This document shows, piece after piece, positions 25,785-36,812 of a stretch of DNA of 64,000 nt. The position numbers and the translations under genes are program-made. Within the stretch, counting starts at the first letter, position 1; each line of letters begins with the position of its first letter. This DNA comes from Capra hircus (lineage: Eukaryota > Chordata > Mammalia > Artiodactyla > Bovidae): assembly GCF_001704415.2 (NCBI RefSeq), contig NC_030813.1, forward strand, positions 12,356,001 through 12,420,000. Direction: 5' to 3'. The notes below the pieces were generated by a model. It worked only from the letters and a program-made list of their open reading frames with translations, was not told where the DNA came from and did no database searches.

Positions 25785-26310
25785 ATTACAATTTTTTTTT
25801 TGTAAAATACACGTAACATAAAAGTTGCTGAACCGTTTCTGTGTCCAGTTAAGTGGCGTCAAGCACATGTTCATTGCTGGACAACCATCCATCTCTGGAA
25901 CTCTTTTTATCGTGCAGGGCTGCAACTCTACATCCACTATACAATAACTCCCCATTCTTCCCTCTCCTCTGTCCCTGGCGATCACCATTCTACTTGCTGT
26001 CTCTCTGATTTGGACTACTCTAAGTACCTCATGTAAGTGAAATTATCAGTATCTGGTTTTTCTGGCTGACTTATTGCACTTAGCATGATGTCCTCAGGAT
26101 CCACCCATGCTGTAGCATATGTCAGAACTTACTTCCTTTTTAGTTTCATTGACGGCATTCACCACATTTGGCTTGTCCTCTTATCAGCCGATGAACATGT
26201 TTTAACCATTGTGAATAGTGCAGTTATGAACATGGGAGTGCAGATAGCTTTTTAAGAACCAGTTCTTTTGGGTGCATAATGAAAGGTAGAATTGCTGGCT
26301 CATATGGTTA
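25785..26310 (-). mobile_element. Old L1 (L1M type), first part
   Basis: Motifs of an ancient L1 3' end in reverse: gtaaaatacacgtaacataa, gctgacttattgcacttagc, gaacatgttttaaccattgt. It is interrupted by Bov-A2 at 26311 and continues at 26581. Confidence 0.7.
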
Positions 26311-26580
26311 GGAGGAGGCAATGGCAGCCCACTCCAGTGCTCTTGCCTGGAAAATCCCATGGACGGAGGAGCCTGGAAGGCTGCAGTCCATGGGGTCACT
26401 GAGGGTCGGACATGACTAAGTGACTTCCCTTTCACTTTTCACTTTCATGCATTGGAGAAGGAAATGGCAACCCACTCCAGTGTTCTTGCCTGGAGAATCC
26501 CTGGGACGAGGGAGCCTGGTGGGCTGCCGTCTATGGGGTCGCACAGAGTCAGACACGACTGAAGCGACTTAGCAGCAGCA
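26311..26580 (+). mobile_element. Bov-A2 SINE inside old L1
   Basis: The dimer runs from ggaggaggcaatggcagccc to gaagcgacttagcagcagca, with the TCACTTTTCACTTTCATGC linker. The host L1 resumes directly after it. Confidence 0.92.
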
Positions 26581-26800
26581 TGATAATCCTATTTAAATGC
26601 TTTTGTAACTGTCTTACTGTTTTCCACAGCAGCTGTACCATTTTGGATTTCCACCAATGGTGTACAAGTGTTCAATTTTTCTACATCCTCACCAACGCTT
26701 ATTATTTTCTGTTTTTTTTGTGTGTGTGTGTGTGGTAACCACACTAGTGGCTGTGAGTTGGTATCTCACATTGTGATTTTAATTTGCATCAAACTTTTTT
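26581..26800 (-). mobile_element. Old L1 (L1M type), second part
   Basis: It continues the reversed L1 with tttccacagcagctgtacca and tctacatcctcaccaacgct. A (TG)n stretch at about 26718-26735 lies within it. Confidence 0.7.
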
Positions 26801-26915
26801 TAACGCATAGAATTACAGTCTATTTCTTGCCTTCAGGAAGTATTCATTTTGATATATACATCTTTGCAATACATTGCCTGAGCAGTTACTCTTAGATTAA
26901 GGCATCTTATTAAAC

Positions 26916-26934
26916 CACACACGCACACACACAC
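26916..26934. repeat. Short (CA)n microsatellite
   Basis: CA-rich run with one CG interruption, about 19 bp. Confidence 0.8.
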
Positions 26935-28339
26935 TAATATAATAAGCTTAGTGGCTGATTTGCTTTCTTGAAGAAGTCTGGGATAGTAACTGAACAAAAA
27001 TAACCTGTCTCATTTTTACTTTTGCTTTATTCCATGTGCCCTTAATTGTGGTTAGCAGTGCTGTTTTTATTCATGCTTTTTCTTGTTCATCAAAGAGGGA
27101 AAGCAACTTTAAGAATATGAACTTTTGATTGTGGTCCAAATTTTTCGCCTGCATTTGTGAAAGATGAAATGAGGAGGGGATTGTAAAGTAGAACTGGCAT
27201 GAGTTTTATAACTAAGGGAGATTACAGAAATCCAGAATGATATTGAAAAGGTAGATTCAGCCACCAGAGATTAGACAGAAAAGCAGGAGTAAAGGAAGCT
27301 CTCCTTTGAAGAGTTTAGGATCCTGCCACCCCACTCCCTTCTCCACTCTGCATGACTCTTCGGGCTGGACAGTGTCCATGAACACAGTCCTGCTTCTAAT
27401 ATCCCTCATGGGGCCTCCTCCAGCACGGCGCCTTTCCTCCTGGCCTGATTTGGGTTTGTATGAAACACTTCCAATGGCTTGTCTCAGTTTTATCATCTTG
27501 ATTCTAATTCTTAGTATGACTCAGCAAATCTGTCTCCATCAGAATCAATAAGAAACTCTTTGGACTTTCTGTTAAAGCAACTCTCCACTTCTTTTGATTT
27601 CCATAATACAATTTGGAATTCATTCAGAAAAACATTTCTGGACAACCTCAAATAATCTACTACTTCAGAGGTATTATCAAACACTGGGTATTCAGCTAGA
27701 AAATAACTTACAGAATAAATTGATCTTAGCTTTAAAAAAAAAAAAAAAGGATACTAATAGTGGCATTAGCAGTGAACCAGAGTTGTGTTTTGTGTCAGCC
27801 ACCCCCATGCCCACCGTTGCCGCTCTATCAGAACTGTCTGACACATCTGATGGTGCTTGGTCGTGGCCACACCACTCAACTCGTCTTAAAACGCATTATT
27901 CATCAAGAATTCTGAACGTTTCTGAGCATATGAGAGGGGCATAATGTCAAATAGAATTTGAACATACAGATGTTCCTGGTCTGTTTACTCGGTTATAGTA
28001 AATAAAGACATATACGGGTTCAGTTCTTCAAAAAATGAAATATAAACATAGCTAGTTACCTTGCTCAATTTCTAATCCAAGTATGTGCCTTTATAATTAA
28101 TTCAACAAATACTTCTTGCATTTGTGATCAGACATGATTAGTTCACAGACAAACTCTGTCTTATGGGAAAGATACTATAAGTCCAAAACTGAAATACGTG
28201 GTTTCTAAGGAAAAACTGCCTGAGAGATCCCCGCTTTCTTACAAAACGTAATGGTAAGTGATATGATGTCAGGAATATCAACATAATGGCATTGATATGT
28301 GATCATCCCACATATCTGGCTGTCTGTGAAATATAAAAC

Positions 28340-29010
28340 TCTGGGCTCATTCACTTAATAAGCATTTAATGTGCTTGTCACAGGCACTGTGAGTCAGCAG
28401 TTTATATTTTATAGTGGAAAAGCAGGAGCAAATTTACCCTCCCAGATCAACCATACAGGTAGAGAGACAAACATTAAACAAAGACAAACACAAACGAATA
28501 CGTAATGATAAGCATTAGTGATAGGTGTTATGGAGAATAAAACAGGGTTCTAAGGCAATAAGACAACTTAGATGAGTAGAGGCCTGGGGATAAGAAATTT
28601 AAGCCAAATTTTGAAGGATACGAGGAATTTACTCAATGAATATAGAGAGTAAGGGAAAGTTCTAGAAGAGAAACTAGCACAGGAAAAGGCTCAGGGGTGA
28701 GAAGGAGCTTAGTGTATTTAAGGAACTGGAGGAAGGCCAGTGTGGTCGGAGCAGCATGGAGAAGGGGTGCCAGGGAGGCTCAGGAGACAGGCAGGTACTG
28801 TGAGGAGTTTGCCTGAAGGAGCACTGGGCAGGTACGTAAGAGCATCCTGTAGGCATGAGATAAAACTCAACGTGCATTTAAAGCTGCTATCTGGATAACT
28901 GATGGCAGAGGGGCAAGAGAGGTCATGGTGTGACTTAGGAGGCCGTTGCAGTGGTTGGACCAGTGACCTTGTGGTGGAGATGGAAAGAAGTCTTGATCTG
29001 TTTTAGAGAT
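28340..29010 (-). repeat. L2 LINE fragment
   Basis: Reversed L2-like sequence: gcatttaatgtgcttgtcac, gtgttatggagaataaaaca, ggaaggccagtgtggtcgga, gttgcagtggttggaccagt. Ancient and without an open frame. The frames called over it are chance. Confidence 0.6.
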
Positions 29011-29180
29011 AAAGTCAGCAGGATTTGTCTAGAGATTGGTAGATAAATAACATGAAAGGTACTTGGGCCTCTTCCCCTCAGATCCTACCTTAAGTACAGG
29101 TTAAACCGTAAAGTTGTGGACAGCTGCATATGTCTTCATTAATCCATTGGATTATTTAATAGTTTATTTACCCAGCAAAG

Positions 29181-29394
29181 GGGCTTCCCTGGTGGCTCAG
29201 AGGTTAAAGCGTCTGCCTCCAATGTGGGAGACCTGGGTTCGATCCCTGGGTCGGGAAGATCCCCTGGAGAAGAAAATGGCAACCCACTCCAATATTCTTG
29301 CCTGGAGAATCCCATGGACGGAGGAGCCTGGTAGGCTACAGTCCATGGGGTCGCAAAGAGTCGGACACGACTGAGCGACTTCACCTTCACCTTC
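29181..29394 (+). mobile_element. Bov-tA SINE
   Basis: Nearly consensus copy: gggcttccctggtggctcag, ctgggttcgatccctgggtc, cgcaaagagtcggacacgac, ending TTCACC repeats. It forms an inverted pair with 29515-29711. Confidence 0.94.
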
Positions 29395-29514
29395 AAAGAT
29401 TCATGACACTCTTTCTGTCTGCCAGGCAGTACTTCTGTAAGGTACTGAAGATACAGTGTTCCATCATGGATGTCTGCCCAAAAGGCCCTTGAACCACTGA
29501 TTGGCTTGAAAGGT

Positions 29515-29711
29515 GAAAGTGGCAGTGAAAGCCGCTCAGCCGTGTCCGCCTCTTTGCGACCCCATGGACTATAGTCCATGGAGTTCTCCAGGCCAGAATA
29601 CTAGAGTGGGTAGCCGTTCCCTTCTCTGGGGGATCTTCCCAACCAGGGATCGAACCCAGGTCTCCCGCATTACAGGCAGATTCTTTACCAGTGGAGCCAC
29701 CAGGAAAGCCC
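29515..29711 (-). mobile_element. Bov-tA SINE
   Basis: Reverse copy: tcagccgtgtccgcctcttt, body, then head cgaacccaggtctcccgcat and gagccaccaggaaagccc. About 120 bp from the forward copy at 29181. Confidence 0.93.
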
Positions 29712-30236
29712 ATTGAATGGTTTGTTTGACTGTATATGTTAGATGTGTTAAGAAGGCCTAGCTTTTCAGTTGTATTCCATAGACTTTGTTCCCTTAGCTC
29801 AGTGATTCTCATCAAGGGGGCCTCAGGGGAACCTTGGGTGACTGGTGGAAGCAGTGGGGTTGACGCACTGGCAAGGTAGTGTCGCTGGCACCTGCTGTGT
29901 GGCCTGGTGCCAGTAGTCTTGCCACTCAAGGGACATTCCACATGGTGAAGGATTGTCTGGCCAAAAAAGCCAGTAACGCTCCTGTAAATAAACCCTGATC
30001 AGCTTCACTCTGACCAGCCCTTACCAGCATCTGGTCTGACTTTAATCCAGGATTTAAGAGAGATATAAGTGGGAATGCCTTTATGTCACTGTGATTCCGT
30101 CTTTTCACGTGATCCTTTGGGCTCTCCAGACATCTTTGACCTGCCCTCTCCTGCCCTCCAGGTTGTGTCTAAGGGGCAACGATTAGGGCAACACAATGAG
30201 AACTCGCAAACCTTTTTCTCTCATGTTGTGCTTTCT

Positions 30237-30390
30237 TGGGAAAAGCCCTTAACCTCCACTGCTTCAGTGTCCTCATGTGTAAAATGGAAATACTTGTATC
30301 TGCCTCATGAGGTTGTTGGATTAGAACCCGAAGAGACTTAGAACAGTACTTGGGCTTCGCACCTGGTGGGCACCCAGTGGATGTTTGTTG
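30237..30390 (+). repeat. MIR SINE
   Basis: cttcagtgtcctcatgtgta, aaaatggaaatacttgtatc, and catgaggttgttggattaga match the MIR core and 3' half. Confidence 0.75.
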
Positions 30391-32395
30391 TTATTGTTAC
30401 AGTGTGGGAAGCAGTGTGCCAGGCACCTTGCAGGTAACACATATAAACACGTCAGCGTTGCAGCTTCTACCCTTGAGATCACTAGAGCACACACCCGTCA
30501 CCCAGATGCAAGGGAGCACATGAAATGTTTTGGGACAGACAGGCAAACATCTGACCCTGGTGATTCTTTGCTGACATGACTCCTGCTGGCTCTATTCACA
30601 GCTTGGGTTTCAGGTCTGGTGGCCTCTGCTCGTTGGGTTTGTTCTTCAGCTCTATACTTAAGGGTTCCAGAGGGAATTACTCCTTTTTCTCCTTAGAGAT
30701 ACTCCTGGCCCTACCTTGGAGACATTGCCTCCTCGCCGTGCATCCGCCGGGCCCTGCTCTGGGCTCCTGTTTCCCAGTGTGACTGCAGCCTGAGCTCCCT
30801 AGGTTTTGCCCTGCCACCTCAGGCACCAGTCCCATCTCTACATGAGTGCTGGCTCCTGACTCAGTGTGGCCCCGTTTTCCCTCCCAAAGCCCAGTCTTGG
30901 ATATCTTGGACTCCAGCTGCTGCTCAGTGTCATAGTCAAAGTTATAATCCTTGTGAAATTTAATGTTTTATTTAAGATTAAACTACTTTTAAGCATTTCT
31001 GATATAACTCACAAATATACTAGGAGCACAAATCATTCTTGCTGGATAACAGAATGATTCAGCATCTCAATAAATAACAAAAGCAACAACAAAAATATTC
31101 ATCTCTAAGATATATGGAGCCTCATCTTTTCATACTTCCAGAATTATCTTTTTTTCCTGTAAGCTCTAATGTTCTGGAGGTTCATAAATGATAGTTAATG
31201 ATTCAAATATATAATTGATATACCTCATGTCATACAGATCCCTAACATCAATTTATTTACAAAATCTCTAATTAATTTAACAATTTATTCATCAGACTGA
31301 TTTAACTTGTGAATTTTATGAAACATGACACACTAAAAATTTCCCAAAATCTGTAATAACTCCTGCTTAATTTTGTGCTCCATTAAACAAGTAATGTGAG
31401 TATAGAAAAAAGTATAGTAGTTTCTTTTTAAGGCATTGTGTTCTATTAGAACTCCATTTTTGCCTTCTCAGACGTTTGTCATACATATAGTCAAAATGAT
31501 AAAATGGCTTCACTGCACAAGGATATTTTTAAATAATGAGAAAAATGAATGCTAGAAAATGAGAAAGAGTACTCTGAGACAGTTGACTACTTAATCTCCA
31601 ACTCAATATAGAACTCTGTACCCCTTATATTTATATGTTTAATAGTTACACCTGATTTTTCAGTATTCTTCTTTAGATATGAACCCTCAAGAAATAAAAC
31701 CTATTATCATGTGCAGCTAAATTTTAGTGGGATTTGTTTTTTCTTTTTAAGCTCATGTAAATTCTAAACCTGTAATAGTAGATGGGTAGCATAGTTTTCT
31801 GACTTGGTTAATTCATTTGATCATTATTTCAGTACTCATTAATTGAATAAATGTTATGTCTTAGTTGCTAGGGTAGGTACTAAAGTAACAAAGATCAGTA
31901 AGTCCTGATCCTAGTATTAATAATTTAGGATCCAACAGTTCTCATGGAGCAGATAATCTATTTAAGGAACTACTACATATGCAGCAGCAATTTGATTAAT
32001 GACAGTAGGCTTTTTAATTAATATTTGTTAAGCACTTTAATAATCCAAGGTTGTATGTAATATATACAGATTTTCTTGGTACCTGTGGTCAGAAACAGGG
32101 ATAAATGAGAGTATGCATCATATCTATGTTGGTCACATTCAAAGAAAGAAATCTCACAAAACTGTTATCATCATTACAGAGACAATAGATTTGTTGGAAG
32201 TACTTTCTCTCTAATATTTAATTACTTTGTATTATAATTTGTCTAGGGCACAAATTATCATACATTATAACTGGCAGAAAAGCTTAGCTATGCCAATAAA
32301 TGCAGTTTTATGTATATGTAGCCATAGTTTTCATAACAAGCTCATGTGACGCTTTTTTGTTGTTACAGGAATTTTTTTTTTCTGTTTTCCTTGTG

Positions 32396-32690
32396 TTTAT
32401 TTTTTAATTGGAGGAAAATTGCTTTACAGTGTTGTGTTGGTTTGTGCCCTACAACAGTGGAAACCGATCATAACTATATATGTATATATATCTCTCCCCT
32501 CTGTCTCGAGCCTCCCACATTCCCCCATCTCACCCCTCTGGGCTCCCTGTGTTGTGCAGCAGCTTCCCGCTAGCTGTGCTACACGTGGTAGTGTATGTAT
32601 GTCAGGGCTACTTTCTCAACTCCTACCACCTCTCCTTCCCCAACTCTGTCCGCAAGTCTGTTTTCTACATTGCACCTATCAAGCTTTAAA
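32396..32690 (-). mobile_element. L1 3'-end fragment
   Basis: Reversed ruminant L1 3' region starting ttttttaattggaggaaaat with a TATA-rich segment and cctcccacattcccccatct. It is truncated at about 32690. Confidence 0.75.
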
Positions 32691-33104
32691 CAATTTTAGG
32701 TGTCCATTTGATATCTAAAAATAATAGAATCAAAAGTTGTAACTTCAACATTAAAGAACTTGCAAATATCCATAATGCAATGGAACTGGGGGAAAGTTAC
32801 ATGAACTTTCAAATCTATGGTTTTAGTATCACATCTTTACATTTAGGAGAGGAAAATACAGAAGAGAATAATAACTGGTGATCTCTACAAAATGTTTTCA
32901 TTTGATGTTTCAGAATTTATTAAGCAAAAAAAAAAAAGAAAAGAACAGTGACAAAAACCCAATTTTAGGGTAATTTTATCTCACACTTGCATACAGCAAG
33001 CCTTATACCTTCACCCTATGCTTGACCAAATGATTCATACCTTCTAAACCTCTGGAAAGATGGACAGTGTGATGACTGGAAAAGCTGTACTGTGTCGTGA
33101 TGCC

Positions 33105-33310
33105 GAGTGTGGGCTGTGCCGTGGATGGCCCGCCTGTGCCACTCAGGGCTGTGTAAAATTGGGCAAGTTACTTAACTTCTCCGTACTTCCATTTTCTCAT
33201 CAATAAACTGGGCTAGTAGTAAAACCATCATAAATTATGAGAATTTCTCAATGAATTTAAAGCTTAGCACACTGTGTGGCACATGGAGAGCGCTTGACAA
33301 ACGTTAGCTA
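33105..33310 (+). repeat. MIR SINE
   Basis: gggcaagttacttaacttct, catcaataaactgggctagt and tgtgtggcacatggagagcg match MIR core to tail. Confidence 0.75.
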
Positions 33311-34740
33311 TTTTAAGATTAAACTCCCAAACACCAATTTTCTTTTAAAATCAAGTCAGATCATAATAAGAAAGAAAGAGTGACTGACAAATACCTAAGA
33401 AAAGGATTCATTTCACTCATAATAAAATTCCTATTAACATGAGCTAACCTTTCCCCAATTAGGTAGGCATTTTTTTAATTGACCATAACCATCATTAGTT
33501 ATATTGGGGGCCCATCAATACTTTCACAGTATTGGAGGTGCAGCGATTTGGGAAGATAATGTGCCTTCCCAACAAAGTTGGGATAGTTTGTCTTCCCAAC
33601 AAATGTTTAAATGTGGGCACTCTTTGACCCAGTAATTTTACTTATAAGAATTTATCTTTTAGAAATACTCTCAAAGATGCACATGGTCATGCACGCACAC
33701 ACACGCACTACTTAGTTTAATAGGGGGAAATTGCTTCTGACATGAAAGAGTGCCCATGATTTAATGTAAAATGAAAAACACAATTAACCTAATTTTTGTG
33801 ATTGCACAATTGCACTTTAGTGAGATAAGTGTTCCTTGTATGTGTTTGAAGAGGGAGAAGTATAAATGTCAAAAGACATATAAAAAATGGAAAGGACACA
33901 CATAAAGTTAAAATTAGTTTATTCCGGAGAGTGGAATTAGGATCAAGAGATAGGAGAGGACTTGGTATGTTTCCATATATTTTAAATTTTACTACAAAGT
34001 TTTGTGATTTTAAATCATTGTTTAAGCAGGGAGAAGAAAAAAAAGCGTAAGACAGAGAATCACCACTTAAGGAATTCTGGCCCAAAATCATTATGTCTGT
34101 CAGACCTGGAAAATAAATGAATTCCAAACAGAGTTACATCGCCTTTGCTAGAGAGCCTTGAAGTCTATGACTTGAATGAACTTCCTGGAGTAACCAAATC
34201 CAGTTGCTGAGCTGTGGGAAAGTCTTCACTTTATTAAAAAGGGCAGACAGATAGACTCCTTCCGAGTTGGAAAGGGATCACCGCTGACTCCCAGGACATT
34301 GCCAAAGCCTGAGTCTTAGTTTACTGGTGAAGACTTGGACCCTATAAGGAGATCAGGGTGTTTTTACACGGAAAAGTGAGCACTCAGCCCCCGAGTGACA
34401 TGCATTTTGGAAGGCCACCTCTAGACCACAAAGACATGCTCATTGCAGTTTAAAAAAACAATTTCCTCCAAAGAAATACAGCCTGCAAATTCACACTCTA
34501 TATCCATGATATGTATCATCATCTCTTTCTGTTCAGAAAATACCCTTGAATGGTTGCACACAATTTGTCAGACCTTAGTTAATATTTAGAAAATTGATGA
34601 ATTTCATAGAAACCACTTTCTATGAGAGATGTGTCTGGATATTTTTATGGTGTACAGAAAAGTGTGTGCCCAGGATCTAGTGATGTGTAAGCAAATAGGA
34701 AAATGTTTAGATGAATATAAAGCAGCCATTATGGCGTCTT

Positions 34741-35823
34741 TTATGTGTGGATCACAATAAACTTTGACTGTGTGGATCACAATAAACTGTGGAAAATTCT
34801 GTAAGAGAATGGGAATACCAGACCACCTGACCTGCCTCTAACAAACCTATATGCAGGTCAGGAAGCAACAGTTAGAACTGGACATGGAACAACAGACTGG
34901 TTCCAAATAGGAAAAGGAGTACATCAAGGCTGTATCTTGTCACCCTGCTTATTTAACTTATATGCAGAGTACATCATGAGAAACACTCGGCTGGATGAAG
35001 CACAAGAAGGAATCCAGATTGCCGGGAGAAATATCAATAACCTCAGATATGCAGATGACACCACCCTTATGGCAGAAAGTGAAGAAGAACTCAAGAGCCT
35101 CTTGATGAAAGTGAAAGAGGAGAGTGAAAAAGTTGGCTTAAAGCTCAACATTCAGAAAACGAAGATCATGGCATCTGGTCCCATCACTTCATGGGAAATA
35201 GATGGGGAAACAGTGGAAACAGTAGCAGACTTTATTTTGGGGGGCTCCAAAATCACTCCAGATGGTGACTGCAGCCATGAAATAAAATGATGCTTACTTC
35301 TTGGAAGGAAAGTTATGACCAACCTAGACAGCATATTCAAAAGTAGAGACATTACTTTGCCAACAGAGGTCTATCTAGTCAAGGCTATGGTTTTTCCAGT
35401 AGTCATATATGGACGTAAGAGTCAGACTATAAAGAAAGCTGAGCACTGAAGAATTGACACTTTTGAGCTGTGGTGTTGGAGAAGACTCTTGAGAGTCCCT
35501 TGGACTGCAAGGAAATCCAACTAGTCCATCCTAAAGGAAACCAGTCCTGAGTGTTCATTGGAAGGACTGATGTTGAAGCGGAAACTCCAGTACTTTGGCC
35601 ACGTGATGCGAAGAGCTGACTCATTGGAAAAGACCCTGCTGCTGGGAAAGACTGAAGGCGAGAGGAGAAGGGGACAACAGATGAGATGGTTGGATAGCAT
35701 CACCAACTCAATGGACATGAGTTTGAGTAAATTCGGGAGTTAGTGATGGACAGGAAGGCCTGGCGTGCTGCAGTTTATGGGGTTTCAAAGAGTCAGACAT
35801 GACTGAGGAACTGAACTGAACTG
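34741..35823 (+). mobile_element. BovB LINE fragment just upstream of exon 5
   Basis: A 5'-truncated BovB of about 1.08 kb. The reverse-transcriptase piece 34937-35290 retains LRYADDTTLMAESEEELKSL and ITSWEIDGETVETVADFILG. The frame is broken before (near 34840) and after (TGA near 35288). The tail is ctgaactgaactg. Probable target-site duplication: atggcgtctt at 34731-34740 and atggagtctt at 35824-35833 (one mismatch). The 5' end carries a 25-bp-period duplication of tgtgtggatcacaataaact (34744 and 34769). Confidence 0.93.
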
Positions 35824-35962
35824 ATGGAGTCTTATAATATTTTAATATACTTTATGTTTTTATAATAATTTATTATACTTTATGTTGTATAATATGAAAA
35901 CAAACATTCTATATGAACATTGGTGCAAATCTATTGATGCCTAGTTTTTTCTTCTTTTTTAA

Positions 35963-36052
<90 letters not shown>

Positions 36053-36439
36053 TAAGTGACTTGCCCTGGACAAGATAGAAGACTCAGCACTCACATAATG
36101 CTTGTTCAGTATATCTCTACAACTATATCATGGTACTTAGGGTTATGAGAATCTCATAATATCGTCTTGGACTTTTCACAAGTCCTCTCTCTCTTAAGGA
36201 TTTTCAAGATGATTCTTTGGGGAAAAAAAAACAACAACTATGAATCTGATGTAAACTTTACTTTTAACTAGTATCTATAGTTAGGATATATTTATTTTTT
36301 TTAAGCCTAACTGGAATGACTTCTGATAAAGAAATATACTTTTTATCAAAGTTATGTGAATAAAAAAAAAATTGAAACCCTCTGGTCTCTAGATGCTAGG
36401 CTTCCCAGCATGATAACCTCTAGTCACATATGACTCTTT

Positions 36440-36615
36440 TTTAAAAAATTTATTTTATTGAAGTATAGTTGATTTACAGTGTTGTGTTAATTTCTGCAAT
36501 ACTTTGCAATACAGCAAAGTGATTTTTTTGTATTCTTTTCTACCTTGGTTTATTACAAGATATTGAATATAGTTAGAATATTGAATATGAATATAAATTT
36601 TTAAATATTGAATAT
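36440..36615 (-). mobile_element. L1 3'-end fragment, first part
   Basis: ttattttattgaagtatagt and gatttacagtgttgtgttaa match the reversed L1 3' end. An ATTGAATAT motif is locally repeated. It is interrupted at 36616. Confidence 0.75.
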
Positions 36616-36755
36616 GGTTAGATAGCATCACTGACTCAATAGACATGAATTTGAGCAAACTCTAGGGATCGTGAAGGACAAGGAAGCCTGGAGTGCTGCA
36701 GTCCGTGGGGTTGCAAAGAGTCAGACACGACTTAACAATTGAATAACAGCAGCAG
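36616..36755 (+). mobile_element. BovB 3'-terminal fragment inside L1
   Basis: gatagcatcactgactcaat through gtcagacacgacttaacaat is the last ~140 bp of BovB. The flanking target-site duplication is TTGAATAT at 36608-36615 and 36756-36763. Confidence 0.85.
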
Positions 36756-36812
36756 TTGAATATAGTTCCTTATGCTATACAATAGGGCTTTGTTGTTTAT
36801 ACATACGACTTT
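36756..36812 (-). mobile_element. L1 3'-end fragment, second part
   Basis: Resumes with gaatatagttccttatgcta and tacaatagggctttgttgtt, the continuation of the reversed L1 3' end. Confidence 0.7.

Noticed and set aside
29139..29941. Long open frames of 146 and 182 codons on the - strand
   Set aside because: They run across two Bov-tA SINEs and carry SINE-frame words (GLPFSSPGDLPDPGIEPRSP, ESACNAGDLGSIPG) found in many unrelated repeats.
36616..36755. New small gene ending at SINE-like sequence
   Set aside because: It is the BovB terminus with an 8-bp target-site duplication inside an L1.
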